64,000 bases of DNA from Pardosa pseudoannulata. Its lineage: Eukaryota > Arthropoda > Arachnida > Araneae > Lycosidae. The DNA is taken from assembly GCA_032207245.1 (NCBI GenBank), contig CM063508.1, positions 189,632,596 through 189,696,595 on the forward strand, given 5' to 3'. The position numbers and the translations under genes were made by a program. Position 1 is the stretch's first letter. Every line of letters begins with the position of its first letter. The notes under the pieces are model-generated. The model was not told where the DNA came from and did not search any database. It saw only the letters and a program-made list of their open reading frames with translations. This document shows, one piece after another, positions 1-12,100 of the stretch.

Positions 1-39
1 TTAACAGAATTGAAAGGGCTTTTTGAGTGTCCCCATCTG

Positions 40-77
40 AAAATACTGTGAAAAATATTCTAAAAATCTTCTTAAAA
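40..77. other. Four phased A-tracts in the monomer (predicted bend), repeated in every copy
   Basis: In the reference monomer, A-runs of 4, 5, 5 and 4 start at 40, 51, 62 and 74, so the spacings are 11, 11 and 12 bp, close to one helical turn. This phasing is known to produce intrinsic curvature. The same arrangement is present in nearly all copies across the array; a few copies lose one A or have AATATC in place of AAAATC, which weakens the third tract. Curved DNA is a common property of centromeric and pericentromeric satellites and may help position nucleosomes. The bend itself is predicted, not measured. Confidence 0.7.
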
Positions 78-112
78 CAGAAGGCACGTCATAACAGTAT
101 TTAAATGATGTT

Positions 113-163
113 AAAGTCTAACAAATGTGGTATGTGCGTGTTCGTCTTGAAGAGACCTACACG
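113..163. other. Near-invariant 51-bp block of the monomer, candidate protein-binding segment
   Basis: This block runs from AAAGTCTAAC to CCTACACG. Across the array it shows only scattered changes, for example GTATGTACCTGTT near 37,489, a TGT insertion at 36,745, GAAGATACC at 17,533, GAAGACACC at 26,407 and GAACAGACC at 46,195, while flanking segments vary in most copies. It contains a 9-bp odd palindrome, TCTTGAAGA (145-153), and an overlapping GTCT/AGAC dyad (144-147 and 153-156). In decayed edge copies parts of it stay intact (55,397-55,440 and 55,581-55,609). This suggests a bound protein, but local conversion could also explain it. It does not match the CENP-B box consensus. Confidence 0.5.
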
Positions 164-3100
164 ACCATATATAATATTCAATGTTTTAACAGAACTGAAA
201 GGGCTTTTTGAGTGTCCCCATCTGAAAATACTGTGAAAAATATTCTAAAAATCTTCTTAAAACAGAAGGCACGACATAACATTCTTTAAATGATGTTAAA
301 GTCTAACAAATGTGGTATGTGCGTGTTCGTCTTGAAGAGACCTACACGCCCATATATAATATTCAATGTTTTAACCAAATTGAAAGGGCTTTTTGAGTGT
401 CCCCATCTGAAAATACTGTGAAAATATTCTAAAAATCTTCTTAAAACAGAAGGCACGTCATAACAGTATTTAAATGATGTTAAAGTCTAACAAATGTGGT
501 ATGTGCGTGTTCGTCTTGAAGAGACCTACACGCCCATATATAATATTCAATGTTTTAACCAAATTGAAAGGGCTTTTTGAGTGTCCCCATCTGAAAATAC
601 TGTGAAAAATATTCTAAAAATCTTCTTAAAACAGAAGGCACGTCATAACAGTATTTAAATGATTTAAAATCTAACAAATGTGGTATGTGCGTGTTCGTCT
701 TGAAGAGACCTATACGCGAATATATAATATTCAATGTTTTAACAGAATTGAAAGGGCTTTTTGAGTGTCCCCATCTGAAAATACTGTGAAAAATATTCTA
801 AATATCTTCTTAAAACAGAAGGCACGACATAACATTCTTTAAATGATGTTAAAGTCTAACAAATGTGGTATGTGCGTGTTCGTCTTGAAGAGACCTACAC
901 GCCCATATATAATATTCAATGTTTTAACAAATTGAAAGGGCTTTTTGAGTGTCCCCATCTGAAAATACTGTGAAAAATATTCTAAAAATCTTCTTAAAAC
1001 AGAAGGCACGTCATAACAGTATTTAAATGATGTTAAAGTCTAACAAATGTGGTATGTGCGTGTTCGTCTTGAAGAGACCTACACGCCCATATATAATATT
1101 CAATGTTTTAACCAAATTGAAAGGGCTTTTTGAGTGTCCCCATCTGAAAATACTGTGAAAAATATTCTAAAAATCTTCTTAAAACAGAAGGCACGTCATA
1201 ACAGTATTTAAATGATCTTAAAGTCTAACAAATGTGGTATGTGCGTGTTCGTCTTGAAGAGACCTACACGCCCATATATAATATTCAATGTTTTAACAGA
1301 ACTGAAAGGGCTTTTTGAGTGTCCCCATCTGAAAATACTGTGAAAAATATTCTAAAAATCTTCTTAAAACAGAAGGCACAACATAACATTCTTTAAATGA
1401 TGTTAAAGTCTAACAAATGTGGTATGTGCGTGTTCGTCTTGAAGAGACCTACACTCCCATATATAATATTCAATGTTTTAACCAAACTGAAAGGGCTTTT
1501 TGAGTGTCCCCATCTGAAAATACTGTGAAAAATATTCTAAAAATCTTCTTAAAACAGAAGGCACGTCATAACAGTATTTAAATGATCTTAAAGTCTAACA
1601 AATGTGGTATGTGCGTGTTCGTCTTGAAGAGACCTACACGCCCATATATAATATTCAATGTTTTAACAGAACTGAAAGGGCTTTTTGAGTGTCCCCATCT
1701 GAAAATACTGTGAAAAATATTCTAAAAATCTTCTTAAAACAGAAGGCACGTCATAACAGTATTTAAATGATCTTAAAGTCTAACAAATGTGGTATGTGCG
1801 TGTTCGTCTTGAAGAGACCTACACGACCATATATAATATTCAATGTTTTAACAAAATTGAAAGGGCTTTTTGAGTGTCCCCATCTGAAAATACTGTGAAA
1901 AATATTCTAAAAATCTTCTTAAAACAGAAGGCACGTCATAACAGTATTTAAATGATCTTAAAGTCTAACAAATGTGGTATGTGCGTGTTCGTCTTGAAGA
2001 GACCTACACGACCATATATAATATTCAATGTTTTAACAGAAATGAAAGGGCTTTTTGAGTGTCCCCATCTGAAAATACTGTGAAAAATATTCTAAAAATC
2101 TTCTTAAAACAGAAGGCACGACATAACATTTTTTAAATGATGTTAAAGTCTAACAAATGTGGTATGTGCGTGTTCGTCTTGAAGAGACCTACACGCCCAT
2201 ATATAATATTCAATGTTTTAACAGAATTGAAAGGGCTTTTTGAGTGTCCCCATCTGAAAATACTGTGAAAAATATTCTAAAAATCTTCTTAAAACAGAAG
2301 GCACGACATAACAGTATTTAAATGATGTTAAAGTCTAACAAATGTGGTATGTGCGTGTTCGTCTTGAAGAGACCTACACGACCATATATAATATTCAATG
2401 TTTTAACAGAATTGAAAGGGCTTTTTGAGTGTCCCCATCTGAAAATACTGTGAAAAATATTCTAAAAATCTTCTTAAAACAGAAGGCACGTCATAACAGT
2501 ATTTAAATAATCTTAAAGTCTAACAAATGTGGTATGTGCGTGTTCGTCTTGAAGAGACCTACACGCCCATATATAATATTCAATGTTTTAACAGAATTGA
2601 AAGGGCTTTTTGAGTGTCCCCATCTGAAAATACTGTGAAAAATATTCTAAAAATCTTCTTAAAACAGAAGGCACGACATAACAGTATTTGAATGATGTTA
2701 AAGTCTAACAAATGTGGTATGTGCGTGTTCGTCTTGAAGAGACCTACACGCCCATATATAATATTCAATGTTTTAACAGAATTGAAAGGGCTTTTTGAGT
2801 GTCCCCATCTGAAAATACTGTGAAAAATATTCTAAAAATCTTCTTAAAACAGAAGGCACGTCATAACAGTATTTAAATGATGTTAAAGTCTAACAAATGT
2901 GGTATGTGCGTGTTCGTCTTGAAGAGACCTACACGCCCATATATAATATTCAATGTTTTAACAGAAATGAAAGGGCTTTTTGAGTGTCCCCATCTGAAGA
3001 TACTGTGAAAAGTATTCTAAAAATCTTCTTAAAACAGAAGGCACGTCATAACTTTCTTTAAATGATGTTAAAGTCTAACAAATGTGGTATGTGCGTGTTC

Positions 3101-6100
3101 GTCTTGAAGAGACCTACACGACCATATATAATATTCAATGTTTTAACAGAATTGAAAGGGCTTTTTGAGTGTCCCCATCTGAAAATACTGTGAAAATATT
3201 CTAAAAATCTTCTTAAAACAGAAGGCACGACATAACTTTCTTTAAATGATGTTAAAGTCTAACAAATGTGGTATGTGCGTGTTCGTCTTGAAGAGACCTA
3301 CACGACCATATATAATATTCAATGTTTTAACAGAACTGAAAGGGCTTTTTGAGTGTCCCCATCTGAAAATACTGTGAAAAATATTCTAAAAATCTTCTTA
3401 AAACAGAAGGCACGTCATAACAGTATTTAAATGATCTTAAAGTCTAACAAATGTGGTATGTGCGTGTTCGTCTTGAAGAGACCTACACGCCCATATATAA
3501 TATTCAATGTTTTAACAGAAATGAAAGGGCTTTTTGAGTGTCCCCATCTGAAAATACTGTGAAAAATATTCTAAAAATCTTCTTAAAACAGAAGGCACGA
3601 CATAACATTCTTTAAATGATGTTAAAGTCTAACAAATGTGGTATGTGCGTGTTCGTCTTGAAGAGACCTACACGACCATATATAATATTCAATGTTTTAA
3701 CAGAACTGAAAGGGCTTTTTGAGTGTCCCCATCTGAAAATACTGTGAAAAATATTCTAAAAATCTTCTTAAAACAGAAGGCACGACATAACAGTGTTTAA
3801 ATGATGTTAAAGTCTAACAAATGTGGTATGTGCGTGTTCGTCTTGAAGAGACCTAGTCGCCCATATATAATATTCAATGTTTTAACAGATTAGAAAGGGC
3901 TTTTTGAGTGTCCCCATCTGAAAATACTGTGAAAAATATTCTAAAAATCTTCTTAAAACAGAAGGCACGTCATAACAGTATTTAAATGATGTTAAAGTCT
4001 AACAAATGTGGTATGTGCGTGTTCGTCTTGAAGAGACCTACACGCCCATATATAATATTCAATGTTTTAACCAAATTGAAAGGGCTTTTTGAGTGTCCCC
4101 ATCTGAAAATACTGTGAAAAATATTCTAAAAATCTTCTTAAAACAGAAGGCACGACATAACATTCTTTAAATGATGTTAAAGTCTAACAAATGTGGTATG
4201 TGCGTGTTCGTCTTGAAGAGACCTACACGCCCATATATAATATTCAATGTTTTAACCAAATTGAAAGGGCTTTTTGAGTGTCCCCATCTGAAAATACTGT
4301 GAAAAATATTCTAAAAATCTTCTTAAAACAGAAGGCACGACATAACAGTATTTAAATGATGTTAAAGTCTAACAAATGTGGTATGTGCGTGTTCGTCTTG
4401 AAGAGACCTACACGCCCATATATAATATTCAATGTTTTAACCAAATTGAAAGGGCTTTTTGAGTGTCCCCATCTGAAAATACTGTGAAAAATATTCTAAA
4501 AATCTTCTTAAAACAGAAGGCACGTCATAACAGTATTTAAATGATCTTTAAATCTAACAAATGTGGTATGTGCGTGTTCGTCTTGAAGAGACCTACACGC
4601 CCATATATAATATTCAATGTTTTAACAGAACTGAAAGGGCTTTTTGAGTGTCCCCATCTGAAAATACTGTGAAAAATATTCTAAAAATCTTCTTAAAACA
4701 GAAGGCACGTCATAACAGTATTTAAATGATCTTAAAGTCTAACAAATGTGGTATGTGCGTGTTCGTCTTGAAGAGACCTACACGCCCATATATAATATTC
4801 AATGTTTTAACAGAATTGAAAGGGCTTTTTGAGTGTCCCCATCTGAAAATACTGTGAAAAATATTCTAAAAATCTTCTTAAAACAGAAGGCACGACATAA
4901 CATTCTTTAAATGATGTTAAAGTCTAACAAATGTGGTATGTGCGTGTTCGTCTTGAAGAGACCTACACGCCCATATATAATATTCAATGTTTTAACAGAA
5001 TTGAAAGGGCTTTTTGAGTGTCCCCATCTGAAAATACTGTGAAAAATATTCTAAAAATCTTCTTAAAACAGAAGGCACGTCATAACAGTATTTAAATGAT
5101 GTTAAAGTCTAACAAATGTGGTATGTGCGTGTTCGTCTTGAAGAGACCTACACGACCATATATAATATTCAATGTTTTAACAGAACTGAAAGGGCTTTTT
5201 GAGTGTCCCCATCTGAAAATACTGTGAAAAATATTCTAAAAATCTTCTTAAAACAGAAGGCACGTCATAACAGTATTTAAATGATGTTAAAGTCTAACAA
5301 ATGTGGTATGTGCGTGTTCGTCTTGAAGAGACCTACACGCCCATATATAATATTCAATGTTTTAACCAAATTGAAAGGGCTTTTTGAGTGTCCCCATCTG
5401 AAAATACTGTGAAAAATATTCTAAAAATCTTCTTAAAACAGAAGGCACGTCATAACAGTATTTAAATGATCTTAAAGTCTAACAAATGTGGTATGTGCGT
5501 GTTCGTCTTGAAGAGACCTACACGACCATATATAATATTCAATGTTTTAACAGAAATGAAAGGGCTTTTTGAGTGTCCCCATCTGAAGATACTGTGAAAA
5601 GTATTCTAAAAATCTTCTTAAAACAGAAGGCACGACATAACATTCTTTAAATGATGTTAAAGTCTAACAAATGTGGTATGTGCGTGTTCGTCTTGAAGAG
5701 ACCTACACGCCCATATATAATATTCAATGTTTTAACCAAATTGAAAGGGCTTTTTGAGTGTCCCCATCTGAAAATACTGTGAAAAATATTCTAAAAATCT
5801 TCTTAAAACAGAAGGCACGTCATAACAGTATTTAAATAATCTTAAAATCTAACAAATGTGGTATGTGCGTGTTCGTCTTGAAGAGACCTACACGCCCATA
5901 TATAATATTCAATGTTTTAACCAAATTGAAAGGGCTTTTTGAGTGTCCCCATCTGAAAATACTGTGAAAAATATTCTAAAAATCTTCTTAAAACAGAAGG
6001 CACGTCATAACAGTATTTAAATGATCTTAAAGTCTAACAAATGTGGTATGTGCGTGTTCGTCTTGAAGAGACCTACACGACCATATATAATATTCAATGT

Positions 6101-9100
6101 TTTAACAGAAATGAAAGGGCTTTTTGAGTGTCCCCATCTGAAAATACTGTGAAAAATATTCTAAAAATCTTCTTAAAACAGAAGGCACGTCATAACAGTA
6201 TTTAAATGATGTTAAAGTCTAACAAATGTGGTATGTGCGTGTTCGTCTTGAAGAGACCTACACGCCCATATATAATATTCAATGTTTTAACAGAATTGAA
6301 AGGGCTTTTTGAGTGTCCCCATCTGAAAATACTGTGAAAAATATTCTAAAAATCTTCTTAAAACAGAAGGCACGACATAACAGTATTTGAATGATGTTAA
6401 AGTCTAACAAATGTGGTATGTGCGTGTTCGTCTTGAAGAGACCTACACGCCCATATAAAATATTCAATGTTTTAACAGAATTGAAAGGGCTTTTTGAGTG
6501 TCCCCATCTGAAAATACTGTGAAAAATATTCTAAAAATCTTCTTAAAACAGATGGCACGTCATAACAGTATTTAAATGATGTTAAAGTCTAACAAATGTG
6601 GTATGTGCGTGTTCGTCTTGAAGAGACCTACACGCCCATATATAATATTCAATGTTTTAATAGAATTGAAAGGGCTTTTTGAGTGTCCCCATCTGAAAAT
6701 ACTGTGAAAAATATTCTAAAAATCTTCTTAAAACAGAAGGCACGTCATAACATTTTAAATGATGTTTAAAGTCTAACAAATGTGGTATGTGCGTGTTCGT
6801 CTTGAAGAGACCTACACGCCCATATATAATATTCAATGTTTTAACCAAATTGAAAGGGCTTTTTGAGTGTCCCCATCTGAAAATACTGTGAAAAATATTC
6901 TAAAAATCTTCTTAAAACAGAAGGCACGTCATAACAGTATTTAAATGATGTTAAAGTCTAACAAATGTGGTATGTGCGTGTTCGTCTTGAAGAGACCTAC
7001 ACGCCCATATATAATATTCAATGTTTTAACAGAATTGAAAGGGCTTTTTGAGTGTCCCCATCTGAAAAATACTGTGAAAAATATTCTAAAAATCTTCTTA
7101 AAACAGAAGGCACGTCATAACAGTATTTAAATGATCTTAAAGTCTAACAAATGTGGTATGTGCGTGTTCGTCTTGAAGAGACCTACACACCCATATATAA
7201 TATTCAATGTTTTAACAGAATGAAAGGGCTTTTTGAGTGTCCCCATCTGAAGAAACTGTGAAAATATTCTAAAAATCTTCTTAAAACAGAAGGCACGACA
7301 TAACATTCTTTAAATGATGTTAAAGTCTAACAAATGTGGTATGTGCGTGTTCGTCTTGAAGAGACCTACACGCCCATATATAATATTCAATGTTTTAACC
7401 AAATTGAAAGGGCTTTTTGAGTGTCCCCATCTGAAAATACTGTGAAAAATATTCTAAAAATCTTCTTAAAACAGAAGGCACGACATAACAGTATTTAAAT
7501 GATGTTAAAGTCTAACAAATGTGGTATGTGCGTGTTCGTCTTGAAGAGACCTACACGCCCATATATAATATTCAATGTTTTAACCAAATTGAAAGGGCTT
7601 TTTGAGTGTCCCCATCTGAAAATACTGTGAAAAATATTCTAAAAATCTTCTTAAAACAGAAGGCACGTCATAACAGTATTTAAATGATCTTAAAGTCTAA
7701 CAAATGTGGTATGTGCGTGTTCGTCTTGAAGAGACCTACACGCCCATATATAATATTCAATGTTTTAACAGAATTGAAAGGGCTTTTTGAGTGTCCCCAT
7801 CTGAAAATACTGTGAAAAATATTCTAAAAATCTTCTTAAAACAGAAGGCACGTCATAACAGTATTTAAATGATGTTAAAGTCTAACAAATGTGGTATGTG
7901 CGTGTTCGTCTTGAAGAGACCTACACGCCCATATATAATATTCAATGTTTTAACAGAATTGAAAGGGCTTTTTGAGTGTCCCCATCTGAAAATACTGTGA
8001 AAAATATTCTAAAAATCTTCTTAAAACAGAAGGCACGTCATAACAGTATTTAAATGATGTTAAAGTCTAACAAATGTGGTATGTGCGTGTTCGTCTTGAA
8101 GAGACCTACACGTCCATATATAATATTCAATGTTTTAACAGAATTGAAAGGGCTTTTTGAGTGTCCCCATCTGAAAATACTGTGAAAAATATTCTAAAAA
8201 TCTTCTTAAAACAGAAGGCACGTCATAACAGTATTTAAATGATGTTAAAGTCTAACAAATGTGGTATGTGCGTGTTCGTCTTGAAGAGACCTACACGCCC
8301 ATATATAATATTCAATGTTTTAACCAGAATTGAAAGGGCTTTTTGAGTGTCCCCATCTGAAAATACTGTGAAAAATATTCTAAAAATCTTCTTAAAACAG
8401 AAGGCACGACATAACATTGTTTAAATGATGTTAAAGTCTAACAAATGTGGTATGTGCGTGTTCGTCTTGAAGAGACCTACACGACCATATATAATATTCA
8501 ATGTTTTAACAGAACTGAAAGGGCTTTTTGAGTGTCCCCATCTGAAAATACTGTGAAAAATATTCTAAAAATCTTCTTAAAACAGAAGGCACGTCATAAC
8601 AGTATTTAAATGATCTTAAAGTCTAACAAATGTGGTATGTGCGTGTTCGTCTTGAAGAGACCTACACGCCCATATATAATATTCAATGTTTTAACAGAAT
8701 TGAAAGGGCTTTTTTGAGTGTCCCCTTCTGAAAATACTGTGAAAAATATTCTAAAAATCTTCTTAAAACAGAAGGCACGACATAACATTCTTTAAATGAT
8801 GTTAAAGTCTAACAAATGTGGTATGTGCGTGTTCGTCTTGAAGAGACCTACACGCCCATATATAATATTCAATGTTTTAACAGATTTGAAAGGGCATTTT
8901 GAGTGTCCCCATCTGAAAATACTGTGAAAATATTCTAAAAATATTCTTAAAACAGATGGCACGTCATAACACTATTTAAATGATGTTAAAGTCTAACAAA
9001 TGTGGTATGTGCGTGTTCGTCTTGAAGAGACCTACACGTCCATATATAATATTCAATGTTTTAACAGAATTGAAAGGGCTTTTTGAGTGTCCCCATCTGA

Positions 9101-12100
9101 AAATACTGTGAAAAATATTCTAAAAATCTTCTTAAAACAGAAGGCACGTCATAACAGTATTTAAATGATCTTAAAGTCTAACAAATGTGGTATGTGCGTG
9201 TTCGTCTTGAAGAGACCTACACGCCCATATATAATATTCAATGTTTTAACCAAATTGAAAGGGCTTTTTGAGTGTCCCCATCTGAAAATACTGTGAAAAA
9301 TATTCTAAAAATCTTCTTAAAACAGAAGGCACGTCATAACAGTATTTAAATGATGTTAAAGTCTAACAAATGTGGTATGTGCGTGTTCGTCTTGAAGAGA
9401 CCTACACGCCATATATAATATTCAATGTTTTAACCAAATTGAAAGGGCTTTTTGAGTGTCCCCATCTGAAAATACTGTGAAAAATATTCTAAAAATCTTC
9501 TTAAAACAGAAGGCACGTCATAACAGTATTTAAATGATGTTAAAGTCTAACAAATGTGGTATGTGCGTGTTCGTCTTGAAGAGACCTACACGACCATATA
9601 TAATATTCAATGTTTTAACAGAACTGAAAGGGCTTTTTGAGTGTCCCCATCTGAAAATACTGTGAAAAATATTCTAAAAATCTTCTTAAAACAGAAGGCA
9701 CGACATAACATTCTTTAAATGATGTTAAAGTCTAACAAATGTGGTATGTGCGTGTTCGTCTTGAAGAGACCTACACGCCCATATATAATATTCAATGTTT
9801 TAACCAAATTGAAAGGGCTTTTTGAGTGTCCCCATCTGAAAATACTGTGAAAAATATTCTAAATATCTTCTTAAAACAGAAGGCACGACATAACAGTATT
9901 TAAATGATGTTAAAGTCTAACAAATGTGGTATGTGCGTGTTCGTCTTGAAGAGACCTACACGAATATATATATAATATTCAATGTTTTAACAGAACTGAA
10001 AGGGCTTTTTGAGTGTCCCCATCTGAAGATACTGTGAAAAGTATTCTAAAAATCTTCTTAAAACAGAAGGCACGTCATAACAGTATTTAAATAATCTTAA
10101 AATCTAACAAATGTGGTATGTGCGTGTTCGTCTTGAAGAGACCTACACGCCCATATATAATATTCAATGTTTTAACCAAAATTGAAAGGGCTTTTTGAGT
10201 GTCCCCATCTGAAAATACTGTGAAAAATATTCTAAAAATCTTCTTAAAACAGAAGGCACGTCATAACAGTATTTAAATGATGTTAAAGTCTAACAAATGT
10301 GGTATGTGCGTGTTCGTCTTGAAGAGACCTACACGCCCATATATAATATTCAATGTTTTAACAGACTTGAAAGGGCTTTTTGAGTGTCCCCATCTGAAAA
10401 TACTGTGAAAAATATTCTAAAAATCTTCTTAAAACAGAAGGCACGTCATAACAGTATTTAAATGATGTTAAAGTCTAACAAATGTGGTATGTGCGTGTTC
10501 GTCTTGAAGAGACCTACACGACCATATATAATATTCAATGTTTTAACCAAATTGAAAGGGCTTTTTGAGTGTCCCCATCTGAAAATACTGTGAAAAATAT
10601 TCTAAAAATCTTCTTAAAACAGAAGGCACGTCATAACAGTATTTAAATGATGTTAAAGTCTAACAAATGTGGTATGTGCGTGTTCGTCTTGAAGAGACCT
10701 ACACGTCCATATATAATATTCAATGTTTTAACAGAATTGAAAGGGCTTTTTGAGTGTCCCCATCTGAAAATACTGTGAAAAATATTCTAAAAATCTTCTT
10801 AAAACAGAAGGCACGACATAACAGTATTTAAATGATGTTAAAGTCTAACAAATGTGGTATGTGCGTGTTCGTCTTGAAGAGACCTACACGCCCATATATA
10901 ATATTCAAGGTTTTAACAGGATTGAAAGGGCCTTTAGAGTGTCCCCATCTGAAAATACTGTGAAAAATATTCAAAAATCTTCTTAAAACAGAAGGCACGA
11001 CATAACAGTATTTAAATGATGTTAAAGTCTAACAAATGTGGTATGTGCGTGTTCGTCTTGAAGAGACCTACACGCCATATATAATATTCAATGTTTTAAC
11101 AGAGTTGAAAGGGCTTTTTGAGTGTCCCCATCTGAAAATACTGTGAAAAATATTCTAAAAATCTTCTTAAAACAGAAGGCACGGCATAACATTCTTTAAA
11201 TGATGTTAAAGTCTAACAAATGTGGTATGTGCGTGTTCGTCTTGAAGAGACCTACACGCCCATATATAATATTCAATGTTTTAACCAAATTGAAAGGGCT
11301 TTTTGAGTGTCCCCATCTGAAAATACTGTGAAAAATATTCTAAAAATCTTCTTAAAACAGAAGGCACGTCATAACAGTATTTAAATGATCTTAAAGTCTA
11401 ACAAATGTGGTATGTGCGTGTTCGTCTTGAAGAGACCTACACGACCATATATAATATTCAATGTTTTAACAAACTGAAAGGGCTTTTTGTGAGTGTCCCC
11501 ATCTGAAAATACTGTGAAAAATATTCTAAAAATCTTCTTAAAACAGAAGGCACGTCATAACAGTATTTAAATGATCTTAAAGTCTAACAAATGTGGTATG
11601 TGCGTGTTCGTCTTGAAGAGACCTACACGCCCATATATAATATTCAATGTTTTAACAGAATTGAAAGGGCTTTTTGAGTGTCCCCATCTGAAAATACTGT
11701 GAAAAATATTCTAAAAATCTTCTTAAAACAGAAGGCACGACATAACATTCTTTAAATGATGTTAAAGTCTAACAAATGTGGTATGTGCGTGTTCGTCTTG
11801 AAGAGACCTACACGCCCATATATAATATTCAATGTTTTAAACAAATTGAAAGGGCTTTTTGAGTGTCCCCATCTGAAAATACTGTGAAAAATATTCTAAA
11901 TATCTTCTTAAAACAGAAGGCACGACATAACATTCTTTAAATGATGTTAAAGTCTAACAAATGTGGTATGTGCGTGTTCGTCTTGAAGAGACCTACACGC
12001 CCATATATAATATTCAATGTTTTAACCAAATTGAAAGGGCTTTTTGAGTGTCCCCATCTGAAAATACTGTGAAAAATATTCTAAAAATCTTCTTAAAACA

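Larger units (their letters stand above)
1..185 (+). repeat. Reference monomer of the 185-bp satellite
   Basis: First complete copy, used here to number the monomer. Polymorphic sites seen again and again in other copies are: positions 5-10 (ACAGAATT, ACCAAATT or ACAGAACT), position 89 (GTCAT or GACAT), positions 95-100 (CAGTATTT, CATTCTTT, CATTGTTT or CAATGTTT), position 110 (GATGTT or GATCTT) and positions 164-165 (ACGACC or ACGCCC). A minority type has GAAGATACTGTG in place of GAAAATACTGTG near position 40. Positions 113-163 are nearly invariant. Positions 166-175 hold a CATATATAAT motif. Confidence 0.95.

Noticed and set aside
141..157. CENP-B box
   Set aside because: TTCGTCTTGAAGAGACC starts with TTCG as the core does, but lacks the A at the required place and the CGGG half, so it does not meet the consensus.
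2580..2768. Recurring 60-87 codon minus-strand frames with near-identical protein (for example 2,580-2,768; 6,279-6,467; 14,524-14,787; 21,069-21,269; 28,281-28,469), and plus-strand counterparts such as 6,945-7,130 and 40,231-40,416
   Set aside because: They are single satellite monomers read in whichever frame a local indel or substitution leaves open. The 185-bp period is not a multiple of 3, so frames do not continue across copies, most copies are closed by stops, and similarity between them is just that of the DNA repeat.
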